From positions 496,001 to 560,000 of the forward strand of contig NZ_QZFU01000016.1 of assembly GCF_003598715.1 (NCBI RefSeq): a stretch of DNA of 64,000 bases, in the 5' to 3' direction. The DNA is from Nocardia panacis. GTDB taxonomy: Bacteria > Actinomycetota > Actinomycetes > Mycobacteriales > Mycobacteriaceae. Of this stretch, positions 32,743 to 43,337 are shown one piece after another (position 1 is the first letter of the stretch; the number at the start of each line of letters is the position of its first letter). A program made the translations under genes and the position numbers. The notes under the pieces were generated by a model. That model had not been told where the DNA came from. It searched no databases and saw nothing but the letters and a program-made list of their open reading frames with translations.

Positions 32743-33067
32743 GCACAGATCATCCCTGGTGGGCGTGCCGATACCGGATGCGGGCCGCCGCCGGTTCGAT
32801 CGGTCGCCCGAGCCGCCCATCCCCGATCATGGCGCGAACTTTCGGCCATCGCCGCGAACTCGGCGCGCATACTGGGAGGCGCGCAACCGCCGTAGGGCCG
32901 GTCCCGAGGGCACCGATAGAATCGCCGAACCGCGGCCTGCGGTCATAGCCGCCCGGCAGACGTCGCGACCGGAGCGTCCGCAGCGGGTACGTCGAGTTAG
33001 CCTAGGCTAATCAAGGGTTAGAACCGACGTCATTAATGTTCTCGAAACCGTAAGGGTGCGCGTAAAG
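32743..33067. other. 325-bp intergenic region with the fprA promoter
   Basis: No open frame here looks like a gene. The right end is A/T-richer and holds a DtxR/IdeR-like box at 32992-33010 and a possible -10 (TAATGT at about 33035). The left part is plain high-GC spacer. Confidence 0.6.
32992..33010 (+). promoter_or_regulatory. Possible IdeR/DtxR iron box upstream of fprA
   Basis: TCGAGTTAGCCTAGGCTAA matches the IdeR consensus TTAGGTTAGSCTAACCTAA at 14 of 19 positions and contains the perfect palindrome TTAGCCTAGGCTAA. It ends 57 bp before the fprA start, placing it in the promoter. The match is at the weaker end of known sites. Confidence 0.45.
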
Positions 33068-34465
33068 ATGACCGAACAGAGTGCCGACACTCAGGCGGCC
33101 CGCCCGCTCCGCATCGCCATCGTTGGCGCGGGTCCGGCAGGCATCTACGCCGCCGACGCTTTGATGAAATCCGACGCGGATGTGTCCATCGACCTGTTCG
33201 AGCGCATGCCCGCCCCGTTCGGCCTCATCCGTTACGGCGTCGCACCGGACCATCCGCGTATCAAGGGCATCATCACCGCCCTGCACAAGGTGCTCGACAA
33301 GCCGCAGGTGCGCCTGCTCGGCAATATCGACTACGGCGTGGACATCAACCTCGACGATCTGCGCGCGTTCTATGACGCGGTGATCTTCTCCACCGGCGCG
33401 AACGCCGATCGCGCACTGGGCATCGCGGGTATCGACCTGGACGGTTCCTACGGTGCCGCCGATTTCGTCTCCTGGTACGACGGCCACCCCGATGTCCCCC
33501 GTACCTGGCCGCTGGAGGCGGAGAAGGTCGCGGTCCTCGGCGTCGGCAATGTGGCGCTGGACGTGGCGCGCGTGCTGGCGAAGACCGGCGACGAACTGCT
33601 GCCCACCGAGATCCCGCCGAATGTCTACGACGGACTCAAGGCCAACAAGGCGATCGAGGTGCACGTCTTCGGCAGGCGCGGCCCGGCCCAGGCCAAGTTC
33701 ACCCCGCTCGAACTGCGCGAACTGGACCACTCGCCCACCATCGAGGTCATCGTCGATCCCGAGGACATCGACTACGACGAGGGTTCCGAGGCGGCGCGCA
33801 GGCATTCCAAGCAGGTCGACATGGTGTCGAACACCTTGGAGCAGTGGGCCATTCGCGACCAGGGCGACCGCCCGCACAAGCTGTTCCTGCACTTCTTCGA
33901 ATCGCCCGCCGAGGTGCTCGGCGCCGACGGCAAGGTGGTCGGCCTGCGCACCGAGCGCACCCAACTCGACGGCACCGGCAATGTGAAAGGCACCGGCGAG
34001 TTCAAGGACTGGGAGGTGCAGGCGGTCTATCGCGCCGTCGGCTACCTGTCGCAGAACATCACCAACCTCCCCTTCGACGACCAGGCGGGCACCGTGCCCA
34101 ATGAGGCGGGTCGCGTGCTGCTGGACGAGAACGCCGACGGGGCTGCCCGCTACCTGGCCGCCACTTATGTCACCGGCTGGATCAAGCGCGGCCCGGTCGG
34201 TCTCATCGGCCACACCAAGGGCGATGCCAACGAGACCGTCGCCTGCCTGCTCGACGATGCCCCCGCCTTCGCCCCGGCGCCGCAGCCTGAACCCGCGGCC
34301 GTCACCAAGTGGCTGGAGGACAAGGGAATTCCGTTCACCACCTGGGACGGCTGGTACCGCCTCGACGCGCACGAACGCGCCCTCGGCGAGCCCGAGGGCC
34401 GCGAGCGGGTGAAGGTCGTGGAGCGCGAGGACATGCTGCGCGCCAGCGAGCCGCACAAGATCTGA
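33068..34465 (+). CDS. fprA: NADPH-ferredoxin reductase FprA
   Basis: A 465-aa flavoprotein of the adrenodoxin-reductase type that moves electrons from NADPH to ferredoxins. The FAD motif IVGAGPAGIYAADAL is at residues about 18-32, followed by FERMPAPFGLIRYGVAPDHP; the NADPH fold is at VLGVGNVALDVARVL, and the C-terminal signature is TGWIKRGPVGLIGHTKGDA. ATG at 33068 was chosen; a GTG four codons earlier is possible. Such reductases feed cytochromes P450 and iron-sulfur enzymes. Regulation by iron is suggested by the upstream box. Confidence 0.94.
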   Translation: MTEQSADTQAARPLRIAIVGAGPAGIYAADALMKSDADVSIDLFERMPAPFGLIRYGVAPDHPRIKGIITALHKVLDKPQVRLLGNIDYGVDINLDDLRAFYDAVIFSTGANADRALGIAGIDLDGSYGAADFVSWYDGHPDVPRTWPLEAEKVAVLGVGNVALDVARVLAKTGDELLPTEIPPNVYDGLKANKAIEVHVFGRRGPAQAKFTPLELRELDHSPTIEVIVDPEDIDYDEGSEAARRHSKQVDMVSNTLEQWAIRDQGDRPHKLFLHFFESPAEVLGADGKVVGLRTERTQLDGTGNVKGTGEFKDWEVQAVYRAVGYLSQNITNLPFDDQAGTVPNEAGRVLLDENADGAARYLAATYVTGWIKRGPVGLIGHTKGDANETVACLLDDAPAFAPAPQPEPAAVTKWLEDKGIPFTTWDGWYRLDAHERALGEPEGRERVKVVEREDMLRASEPHKI

Positions 34466-34516
34466 GATCCGGGGCAACGGTCAGCGGAATAGTCGGCGCT
34501 GAGGCATTCTGTACAA

Positions 34517-35383
34517 GTGTTCGATGCCCATGTCCACATCATCGATCCGCGGTTCCCGCTGATCGAGAACGAAGGCTACCTGCCGCCGCCGTTCACCGTC
34601 GCCGACTATCGGAAACGCATGTCGCGCTACGACATTGCGGGCGGTGCGGTGGTCAGCGCCTCGTTCCAGGGCAACGACAAGACCTTCCTGCGGGCCGCGC
34701 TGGCCGAACTGGGCGCGGACTGGGTCGGGGTGATCGCCCTGGACCCGGACGCCACCGACGCCGAGATCGTGGAACTGGACCGGATCGGCGTGCGCGGGGT
34801 GCGTTTCAACCTCAAGCGGGCCGCCGCCGATATCGCCCAGATGACGTTGAGCGCCCTGCGCGCGCACGAGTTGGTCGGCTGGCATGTCGAGGTGTACATC
34901 GAGGGGTCGATGCTGGCCTCGCTGCAGCCGGTCATCAGCAAACTGCCGGTGTTCTGCGTCGATCATCTCGGCATGTCCGAGGAGAGCCTGCCGTACCTGC
35001 TGGAGTTGGTCGACAATGGCGCGCGGGTGAAGGCGTCGGGATTCGGGCGGGTCGCCATGGATGTCGCACAGACGCTGCGCCGCGTGCACGCGGTGAATCC
35101 GCGTGCGCTCATGTTCGGCACCGATCTGCCCGGCACCAGGGCGGGGCGGCCGTTCCGTTCCGCCGATGTGGATCTGATCTGCGATGTCGTCGGGGTCGAT
35201 ATGCGCGCGGTGCTCGAGGACAATGCCCGCGAGTTCTACCGGTTGCCCGCGCGGGAGCGGGCCGAGGATCCGCAGCCCACCCTGCCGCTGCATCGGGTCT
35301 ATGAGCCGACGCTGCCGCTGCGCCGCGTGGACCTGCCCAAACCCGAACCGGCCGATACGATTCCGTTCCCGGTGATCGAATAG
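34517..35383 (+). CDS. Amidohydrolase-family (TIM-barrel) protein
   Basis: A 288-aa protein with a GTG start. The N-terminal FDAHVHIIDPRFPL carries the metal-type HxH, and CVDHLGMSEE and LMFGTDLPGTR give the later His and Asp of an amidohydrolase-2 barrel, the group of dicarboxylate lactonases and decarboxylases. The C-terminal 40 residues are Pro-rich and repeat LPLHRVYEPTLPLRRVD, possibly a tail outside the barrel. It may be an aromatic- or lactone-degrading enzyme, but no neighbour confirms a pathway. Confidence 0.8.
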   Translation: MFDAHVHIIDPRFPLIENEGYLPPPFTVADYRKRMSRYDIAGGAVVSASFQGNDKTFLRAALAELGADWVGVIALDPDATDAEIVELDRIGVRGVRFNLKRAAADIAQMTLSALRAHELVGWHVEVYIEGSMLASLQPVISKLPVFCVDHLGMSEESLPYLLELVDNGARVKASGFGRVAMDVAQTLRRVHAVNPRALMFGTDLPGTRAGRPFRSADVDLICDVVGVDMRAVLEDNAREFYRLPARERAEDPQPTLPLHRVYEPTLPLRRVDLPKPEPADTIPFPVIE

Positions 35384-35423
35384 CGCTCCCGGTCCGCCCT
35401 GGACACGGCGCCGCGTTGTTGTC

Positions 35424-35436
35424 ATATTGTCAATAT
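35424..35436. promoter_or_regulatory. A/T-rich 13-bp inverted repeat before the CaiB-family gene
   Basis: ATATTG-T-CAATAT is symmetrical about one base and stands out in GC-rich surroundings, 47 bp before the next start codon. It could be an operator or an A/T-rich promoter element. Confidence 0.35.
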
Positions 35437-35483
35437 CCACGGCAGCGCAGCCGCGGGACAGCAACGATGAACCGAGGTAGGGC

Positions 35484-36581
35484 GTGAGCACACCATCCAG
35501 CACCAGAACGGGTCCGCTCGCGGGCGTCAGAGTGGTCGAACTGGCCGGTATCGGCCCCGGACCGCATGCGGCGCTGCTGCTGGCCGACCTCGGGGCGGAG
35601 GTGGTCCGGGTGCAGCGGCCCGGTCTGCTGCCCGGCTACATGGAGCGCCCGCAGTGGCGGGGCCGCACCATTGTCGAGGCCGACCTGAAGGATCCGGCGC
35701 AGATCGAGCAGGTTCTCGGACTCATCGAGAAGGCCGATGTGCTGATCGAGGGTTTCCGACCCGGTGTCACCGAGCGCATGGGTCTCGGCCCGGATATCGC
35801 GCTGGCCCGCAATCCGCGCCTCGTCTACGGCAGGATGACGGGCTGGGGCCAATACGGACCGCTGTCCGACCGCGCGGGCCACGACATCAACTACATCTCC
35901 CTCACCGGCATCCTGCACGCCATCGGCCGCGCGGATGAGCGGCCGGTCCCGCCGCTGAATATGGTCGGCGATTTCGGCGGCGGCTCCATGTTCCTGGTCT
36001 TCGGTATCCTCGCCGCGCTCGTCGAACGGCAGACCTCCGGCGCGGGGCAGGTCATCGACGCGGCCATGATCGATGGGGCGCTGGCCCTTTCGCACATGAT
36101 CTGGGGTATGCGCGGTATGGGGCTGTGGTCCGACAAGCGCGGCGCCAATCTGCTGGATACGGGCATGGCCTTCTACGACACCTACGAGACTGCCGACGGC
36201 AAGTACATGGCGGTCGGGGCGATCGAACCGCAGTTCTACGCGGAACTGTTGCGCGGCTTGGCGATCGATCCCGAAGGACTACCCCACCAACTCGACCCGA
36301 ACGGTCAGGCGCAACTGAAGGAGCTTTTCGCCGCACGGTTCAAGACCAGGACCCGCGACGAGTGGACGGCCGTCTTCGAGGGCACCGATGCCTGCACCAC
36401 ACCGGTGCTGACTTTCGAAGAGGCCGAGAAGAATTCGCATATCAACGCCAGGGAGGGGCTCATCGACATCGAGAATGTCGTCCAGCACGCGCCCGCGCCG
36501 CGCTTCTCCCGCACCCCTGCGGGTCGGCCGACACCGCCGCCCACCGAGGCCACTCCCCTCGAATCTGTCTGGGCTGATTAG
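35484..36581 (+). CDS. CaiB/BaiF family CoA-transferase or alpha-methylacyl-CoA racemase
   Basis: A 365-aa family III CoA-transferase-fold protein. N-terminal GVRVVELAGIGPGPHAALLLADLGAEVVRV is typical of alpha-methylacyl-CoA racemases (the GIGPGP segment), RAGHDINYISLTG carries the catalytic-type histidine and NMVGDFGGGSM the aspartate. These features favour a racemase that interconverts (R)- and (S)-2-methylacyl-CoA so that branched chains or sterol side chains enter beta-oxidation. Its stop lies 4 bp from the end of the convergent MocR gene. Confidence 0.86.
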   Translation: MSTPSSTRTGPLAGVRVVELAGIGPGPHAALLLADLGAEVVRVQRPGLLPGYMERPQWRGRTIVEADLKDPAQIEQVLGLIEKADVLIEGFRPGVTERMGLGPDIALARNPRLVYGRMTGWGQYGPLSDRAGHDINYISLTGILHAIGRADERPVPPLNMVGDFGGGSMFLVFGILAALVERQTSGAGQVIDAAMIDGALALSHMIWGMRGMGLWSDKRGANLLDTGMAFYDTYETADGKYMAVGAIEPQFYAELLRGLAIDPEGLPHQLDPNGQAQLKELFAARFKTRTRDEWTAVFEGTDACTTPVLTFEEAEKNSHINAREGLIDIENVVQHAPAPRFSRTPAGRPTPPPTEATPLESVWAD

Positions 36582-36585
36582 CTTT

Positions 36586-38082
36586 TCAGTACAGGATGAG
36601 CGGATTCAGCGGGTCGGCGGCGCGCGGAGTGAGGGCATCGTAGGCTGCGGCGATGCCCTGCACCGCGAGCCGCAGATCGTGCTCGTGGTGGGTGAACGGC
36701 AGCCGCAGGAAGCGTTCGAACGCGCCCTGCACGCCGAAACGCGGTCCGGCAGCGAGCAATACACCATGATTGGGCGCGGTGGCCGCCAACGCGGTGGAGA
36801 CCGGCGCGGGCATTTGCGCCCACACCGACATACCGCCCGCGCAGTCGGCGATCTGCCATTGCGGCAGATATTCGCCGATCGCGGCACTCAATGCCGCTCG
36901 CTGTGATCGCAACTGTTCGCGACGTCGCGCCAGGATGTCGTCGGCCCGACTCAGTAGATCCACCATGGCCAACTGATCCATGACCGGGGTGCCGAGGTCC
37001 ACCGTTGAACGGATGCCGAGCAGTTTGGTGATCAACGCCTGGTTGGTGCGAATCCAGCCCACGCGCAGACCACCCCAGAACGACTTCGACGCCGAACCGA
37101 TGGTGATCACCTCGCCGCCCTTGGCGAACGCGGCCACCGGCAGCGGCATATCGCCGTCCAGATTCAGGTCGACCATGGATTCGTCGATGACGATCGTCAT
37201 CCGGGTCTCGCGGGCGATGGCGGCGAGTTCGGCGCGGCCCGCCGAATTCATCAGCAGGCCGGTCGGATTGTTGAAATCGGGCACCAGATAGGCCAGCGTC
37301 GCGGCGGTTTGCCTTGCGGCGCTGCGTATTCCATCCAGATCCCAACCGTCCGCAGGCAGTTCGGGACGGACCGGCACCGGAATCGGGCGGGCGCCGACAT
37401 CGCGAATCGCCTCGATGGCATTGGGATAGCTGGGGTGATCGATCAGCACCCTGGCGGCGGGCGACGCCAACACATTCAGCAGCAGGCGCAGTCCGTGCTG
37501 CGCACCCAAGGTGACCAGGATCTGATCCGGTTCGGTGGGCAGGCCGCGCTCGGTGTAGCGGCGGGCCAGCGCCTCGCGCAGCGCGACGATACCGACCGGA
37601 TCCATGCCGTGCGTGCCCAGATAGGCCGGAATGCCTTCCAGGGCAAAGGAATACGCCTCCTCCATCTCCGCAGGGGCGGCCATCGCCGCATAGGTCATAT
37701 CGACCGTGGGCACTTCGGTGTGCGGCATCGTCGCCATGATGCCCCTGGTCGGCTTCATTCCGTCGTGGGTGACGGCGGGCGGCAGGGCCACCGTGCTGCG
37801 CGAACCCTGCCTACTGATCAGGTAGCCGTTCTCGCGCAGCAGGGTGTAGGTGGAGGTGATGGTGGTGCGGCTGACACCGAGGGTGCCCGCCAGATCGCGC
37901 TCGCTCGGCAGCGCGACACCCAGCGGGGCGCGGCCGTCGTGGATCAGCAGTCGAATACCCTCGGCCAGCGCCAGGTAGGCCGGGCGGGCCGGGCGACGCA
38001 CCTCGCCCCGCTCATCGGCCGTATTTCGCCAGCGGCCCAAATCCCTGGCCAGACCGGCCGCTCCGATCACCCTTGTCGCCAT
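36586..38082 (-). CDS. MocR-family regulator (GntR helix-turn-helix plus aminotransferase domain)
   Basis: A 498-aa protein. The N-terminal winged helix includes LPSERDLAGTLGVSRTTITSTYTLLRENGYL at about residues 58-90; the remaining 380 residues are a fold-type I aminotransferase domain with the PLP lysine in ITIGSASKSFWGGLRVGW and the LVPDFNNPTG motif. Such proteins usually sense PLP or an amino-acid derivative and bind repeats near their own gene. The divergent small gene at 38145 starts 62 bp away and is a possible target. Confidence 0.92.
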   Translation of the reverse strand: MATRVIGAAGLARDLGRWRNTADERGEVRRPARPAYLALAEGIRLLIHDGRAPLGVALPSERDLAGTLGVSRTTITSTYTLLRENGYLISRQGSRSTVALPPAVTHDGMKPTRGIMATMPHTEVPTVDMTYAAMAAPAEMEEAYSFALEGIPAYLGTHGMDPVGIVALREALARRYTERGLPTEPDQILVTLGAQHGLRLLLNVLASPAARVLIDHPSYPNAIEAIRDVGARPIPVPVRPELPADGWDLDGIRSAARQTAATLAYLVPDFNNPTGLLMNSAGRAELAAIARETRMTIVIDESMVDLNLDGDMPLPVAAFAKGGEVITIGSASKSFWGGLRVGWIRTNQALITKLLGIRSTVDLGTPVMDQLAMVDLLSRADDILARRREQLRSQRAALSAAIGEYLPQWQIADCAGGMSVWAQMPAPVSTALAATAPNHGVLLAAGPRFGVQGAFERFLRLPFTHHEHDLRLAVQGIAAAYDALTPRAADPLNPLILY

Positions 38083-38144
38083 ACGGTCCAGTATTGCCGC
38101 AGTGGATATTTATTGGCAAGGCCAGTCGGGCGCAGGCTGGCCAT

Positions 38145-38399
38145 ATGGAAGCCCTGCTCACCCTCGCCGCCGTCATCGCCTTCGCCTATGTGGTCCGGCA
38201 CTACGCGCCCGCCAAGGGCTCCGCTCTCCCGCCACGACCCTCCGCGCAGAACGGGGGCCGGTCATACTACGAGGAGCAGCGCCGATACTCGGACCTGACC
38301 GCCATCTATGGTCGCGCCGACTGCCCCGAATACGGAATCGATGAATCCAGCACCCGAGACAAGTCCAGTTACCGAAAACTGGCCCCGCCGTGCCACTAG
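38145..38399 (+). CDS. Hypothetical small protein, 84 aa
   Basis: ATG at 38145 opens a frame with an N-terminal hydrophobic stretch (MEALLTLAAVIAFAYVVRHY) that could be a membrane anchor, then a polar, tyrosine-rich tail (YYEEQRRYSDLTAIYGRADCPEYG). I do not recognise it. It is divergent from the MocR regulator and may be controlled by it. Coding status rests on frame length and the anchor-plus-tail pattern only. Confidence 0.4.
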   Translation: MEALLTLAAVIAFAYVVRHYAPAKGSALPPRPSAQNGGRSYYEEQRRYSDLTAIYGRADCPEYGIDESSTRDKSSYRKLAPPCH

Positions 38400-38466
38400 T
38401 TCGACCACATCGGACCATGTCCGGGCCGTGTCGGGCCGTGTCGGTCTCAGAAGGCACACTGACCGG

Positions 38467-39009
38467 ATGAGCTTCGCCGCGACACTGTTCGACACCGAGA
38501 TCGGATACTGCGCCCTCGCCTGGACCGAAACCGGCATCTTCCGATTTCAACTCCCCGAGGCCACCCGCGAAGCCACCCGCACCCGAATCCTGCGCCGCCA
38601 CAACGGTTCCGAGGTGGTCGAGACCGAACCGCCCGCCCCGATCACCGCGGCCATCGCGGGAGTTCGCGCCCACCTTTCCGGCTCGCTCGACTCGCTGCGC
38701 TGGATTCCCTTGGACACCACCGCGATTCCGGAATTCCACAACGCCGTCTACACCGTCACCCGCGCCATAGATCCGGGCAGCACCCGCACCTACGGACAAC
38801 TCGCCCACCGTATCGGCCACCCCTCGGCCGCCCAAGCCGTCGGCCAAGCCCTCGGCCGCAATCCCATCCCCCTGCTCATCCCCTGCCACCGAGTCCTCGC
38901 CGCCGACCACGCCCTGCACGGCTTCTCCGCCCCCGGCGGCCTCACGACGAAACTGAATCTGCTGACCATCGAACGCACCGCGGGCTTCGGCGAACCCACG
39001 CTGTTCTGA
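38467..39009 (+). CDS. ogt: Methylated-DNA-protein cysteine methyltransferase (Ogt type)
   Basis: A 180-aa suicide repair protein that takes alkyl groups from O6-alkylguanine onto a cysteine. The active-site motif LIPCHRVLA is at about residue 139, preceded by TYGQLAHRIGHPSAAQAVGQALGRNP, which forms the DNA-binding helix-turn-helix with the nucleotide-flipping arginine of the family. ATG at 38467 was chosen; the longer frame upstream is unrelated. It ends just before the convergent LuxR gene. No AdaA-like domain is attached. Confidence 0.92.
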   Translation: MSFAATLFDTEIGYCALAWTETGIFRFQLPEATREATRTRILRRHNGSEVVETEPPAPITAAIAGVRAHLSGSLDSLRWIPLDTTAIPEFHNAVYTVTRAIDPGSTRTYGQLAHRIGHPSAAQAVGQALGRNPIPLLIPCHRVLAADHALHGFSAPGGLTTKLNLLTIERTAGFGEPTLF

Positions 39010-39012
39010 GGG

Positions 39013-41613
39013 CTAGCTCCCCGCCTCGCCCCGCATGAGCGCGGCGAGCGATTCCCGGTCCGTCACATCCATTTTGATGCACGCACGGTAGAGGTGGCCC
39101 TCGACGGTGCGGACCGAGACGGTGAGGCGGTCGGCGATTTGACGGTTGGACAAACCGGCCGCGACCAGGTTGGCGATCTCGCGTTCGCGCGCGGTGAGCG
39201 GCAGTGGTTGCGCAGCTTGGCGCAGGGCGGGGGTGGCGGCGCCACCGCAGGCGGCAGCCAGGCGGTTGGCGGCGGCGGCGGATTCCAGCAGGCGGCGACG
39301 GTCCCCGGCCCGCTCGTGCGCGGTGGCCGCTTGGGCGGCGGCGTCCGCGGCGGACAGCAGGACGCCCATGCGCTCGAATTCGGCTGCGGCGGTGTCGAGT
39401 CCGGATCCGTCGTGGGCGGCGAGCGCGACGGCGTGCCGGGCCTGGGCCTGCACCAGTCGACCGTCCACCTTGGCCGCCAGGTCGGCGAGGCGTCCGGCGA
39501 CGGAGGTTTCGCCGAGGCGGGCGGCGGTGTGCAGGGCAATGGCCTCGATGGCGTGCTGCTGCCCGCGGGCGGCGGCATCGGCCGCGTTCATGGCCAGGCG
39601 CACGGCCGGGGTGACGGTGCCCTCGGCGGCGGCCAACCACGCTTTGGCCAGTTCGATCTGCGGTTCGTATACCGCGGTGTGCCTGCCGTGGCGCGCGGCG
39701 GCCTCGGCGATGGCCTCGGCGGCCTCGGTGCAGCGGCCCAGCGCCGAATACGCTTCGGCCAGTCGGATTCTCGCGGGCAGCATCCAGGCGGCGGCCCCTT
39801 CGGCGTGCAGTGCGGCCAGCGCCTGCTCGAGGTGTTCGATCCCGTCGAGGAAGCGACCGCCCGCCACATCGGCGGTGCCCTGCAGGATCTTCGACATTCC
39901 CCACGCCAGATACTGTCCGGGCGAGGAGTAGCCGAAATACGAGGTGGCGCAGCGCCGCGCGGCTTCCAGATCACCGGTGAAGGTCAGGGCGAGCACCTCG
40001 GCGTGCGCGGACATGAACAGGTTCAAGCCGTCGATATGCGCTTCGACATCACGGCCGCGCGCCGCGTACTCGCGCGCCGCCTCGCCGCGCCCCATGAGTG
40101 CGAGCGCGAGCCCGCCTCCGAAAGCCGCCCACCACACCGCCCAAGGCGGCGCGTCCGGCATCGAGATGACGCTCTCGGCCAGGGTGAAACCCTCGTCGAG
40201 CCGATTCTCGTTCGTCGCGCACGCGGAGGCGAGACCGGTGAAGATGGCGGCGATCCTGGGGTGGACGGCCTTGCCGCGCACCAGGTCCAGCACCTCGTCG
40301 GCGCGGTCGGCATCGCCCATCGCCCACAGCAGATTCGCCACCCTGGTGCTGCCCCAGCGGGCCAACTGCACCTGGTTCAGCTGGTCCGGATCGAAGCTGG
40401 CCAGGGTGCGTTCGGCCTCGATGCGATGTCCCTGCCACAGCAGCGCGCGGGCCAAGAGGTCCGCGGCCTCCACACCGCCCTGCCGTTCGACGGCGGCGCG
40501 CGCGAATCGTTCGCCCAGGGGCAGATTCGCCAGCGCGATGGCGTCGGCCGCCGAGGCGACGAACAGTTCGAGATCGGCGGATTTATCGCTGTCCAAAGCC
40601 AATTCGGCGAGGCGGATGCGGTCGGCGGCGGAATTGATGGGCCGCTCGCGCAGCGAGGAGTACAGCCGACCGCGCAGCCGCCGCGCCGAGGCGATACCGA
40701 GCCTGCGCCGGATGACCTCGCCGAACAGCGGATGGTTGTAGCGGACGATGAGCTGGTGGGAGTTCTCCACCACCCGGATGACGCCCCGATTCTCGGCCTG
40801 CTCCACCGCCTCCTCACCCGCCAACCCGGCCAGCACATCCAGGTCGATCGGCTCGCAGAAGGTGAGCAGTTCCAGCACCCGCAGCACCGGTTCGGGCAGT
40901 TGCTCGACCCGATCCTCCAGCAGCGCCGCCAATTCCGAAGTGACCGCCGCGCGTCCGCGCAACTGCCACACGCCATTGACCTGCCGCAGCGAACCGGCCT
41001 CCAGCGCACCCTCCACCAAATGCCTGAGGAATAAGGCATTTCCGCCGGAGGACTCCCACATCAGGTTGGCGGTGAAACCCTCGAGCTGCCCGCCGAGCAT
41101 GGATTCGACCAGGTGCACGCTCTGCCGCTGGGTGAACGGGCGCAGGTCGATCCGCAGCAGATGCCCGTCTTTCCACAGCGAGGTGACCGCGTCGGGCACC
41201 TGGACCCCGCTGCGTACCGTGACGACAATGTGGGCGGCCTTGTCTATCGCCAATTGCAGTAGCAGCGTGGCCGAGAGCTGATCGAGCAGGTGCGCGTCGT
41301 CGACACCGATGATGGCGTGCCCGTCGGCGAGCAAGGCTTCGCGGGCGGCGGACATGAAGGTGACCGGATCGTGCGCCGTGTAGACGCCGACCATATGCGC
41401 GAACACCCCGAGCGGAATGCTGCGCGCCGATTCGGTGCCCGCGACCCAGCGGGTATTGCCGCCGATCGCCGCGGTGGCCTGTCTGGCCAGCGTGGTCTTA
41501 CCGACGCCCGCGTCTCCGGTGAGCACCACACCCACATGCTGTGAGCCGGTGAGTGCCGCACGGATTGCCTCGAATTCGCTCTCGCGCTCGATCATCGGCC
41601 AGTTCCGAGCCAT
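39013..41613 (-). CDS. Large ATP-binding LuxR-family (LAL) transcriptional regulator
   Basis: An 866-aa protein with the LAL plan: N-terminal AAA-like ATPase (Walker A LTGDAGVGKTT at about 32-42, Walker B AIIGVDDAHLLD), a long helical repeat middle section, and a C-terminal LuxR helix-turn-helix (LTAREREIANLVAAGLSNRQ then IADRLTVSVRTVEGHLY) at about residues 800-850. Such proteins bind ATP and an inducer, then activate distant operons. There is no partner gene nearby to reveal the signal. Very high Ala content in the middle reflects the helical repeats. Confidence 0.93.
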   Translation of the reverse strand: MARNWPMIERESEFEAIRAALTGSQHVGVVLTGDAGVGKTTLARQATAAIGGNTRWVAGTESARSIPLGVFAHMVGVYTAHDPVTFMSAAREALLADGHAIIGVDDAHLLDQLSATLLLQLAIDKAAHIVVTVRSGVQVPDAVTSLWKDGHLLRIDLRPFTQRQSVHLVESMLGGQLEGFTANLMWESSGGNALFLRHLVEGALEAGSLRQVNGVWQLRGRAAVTSELAALLEDRVEQLPEPVLRVLELLTFCEPIDLDVLAGLAGEEAVEQAENRGVIRVVENSHQLIVRYNHPLFGEVIRRRLGIASARRLRGRLYSSLRERPINSAADRIRLAELALDSDKSADLELFVASAADAIALANLPLGERFARAAVERQGGVEAADLLARALLWQGHRIEAERTLASFDPDQLNQVQLARWGSTRVANLLWAMGDADRADEVLDLVRGKAVHPRIAAIFTGLASACATNENRLDEGFTLAESVISMPDAPPWAVWWAAFGGGLALALMGRGEAAREYAARGRDVEAHIDGLNLFMSAHAEVLALTFTGDLEAARRCATSYFGYSSPGQYLAWGMSKILQGTADVAGGRFLDGIEHLEQALAALHAEGAAAWMLPARIRLAEAYSALGRCTEAAEAIAEAAARHGRHTAVYEPQIELAKAWLAAAEGTVTPAVRLAMNAADAAARGQQHAIEAIALHTAARLGETSVAGRLADLAAKVDGRLVQAQARHAVALAAHDGSGLDTAAAEFERMGVLLSAADAAAQAATAHERAGDRRRLLESAAAANRLAAACGGAATPALRQAAQPLPLTAREREIANLVAAGLSNRQIADRLTVSVRTVEGHLYRACIKMDVTDRESLAALMRGEAGS

Positions 41614-41665
41614 GGCTCAACTCTAGGCCCTGACCGATCATGTTGTAGCCGAGGGACCGAGGTGA

Positions 41666-41719
41666 GCGCGGGTTTCGGCTCAGTGGGCGCCGCAGGCGAA
41701 GCCGCCCGCAGACCCGCGC
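41666..41719 (-). terminator. Nested hairpin downstream of purA
   Basis: Outer 8-bp arms GCGCGGGT (41666-41673) and ACCCGCGC (41712-41719) enclose an inner GGGCG/CGCCC stem. It begins 15 bp past the purA stop on the minus strand and lies before the LuxR gene. No T-run is present. Confidence 0.4.
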
Positions 41720-41733
41720 ACGCAGCGAAGGCC

Positions 41734-43337
<1,604 letters not shown>

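Noticed and set aside
41641..41733. Possible third copy of the interspersed element downstream of purA
   Set aside because: There are nested inverted repeats and a GAGGGACCGAGG string, but no match to the 33-bp core. It is better explained as a purA terminator.
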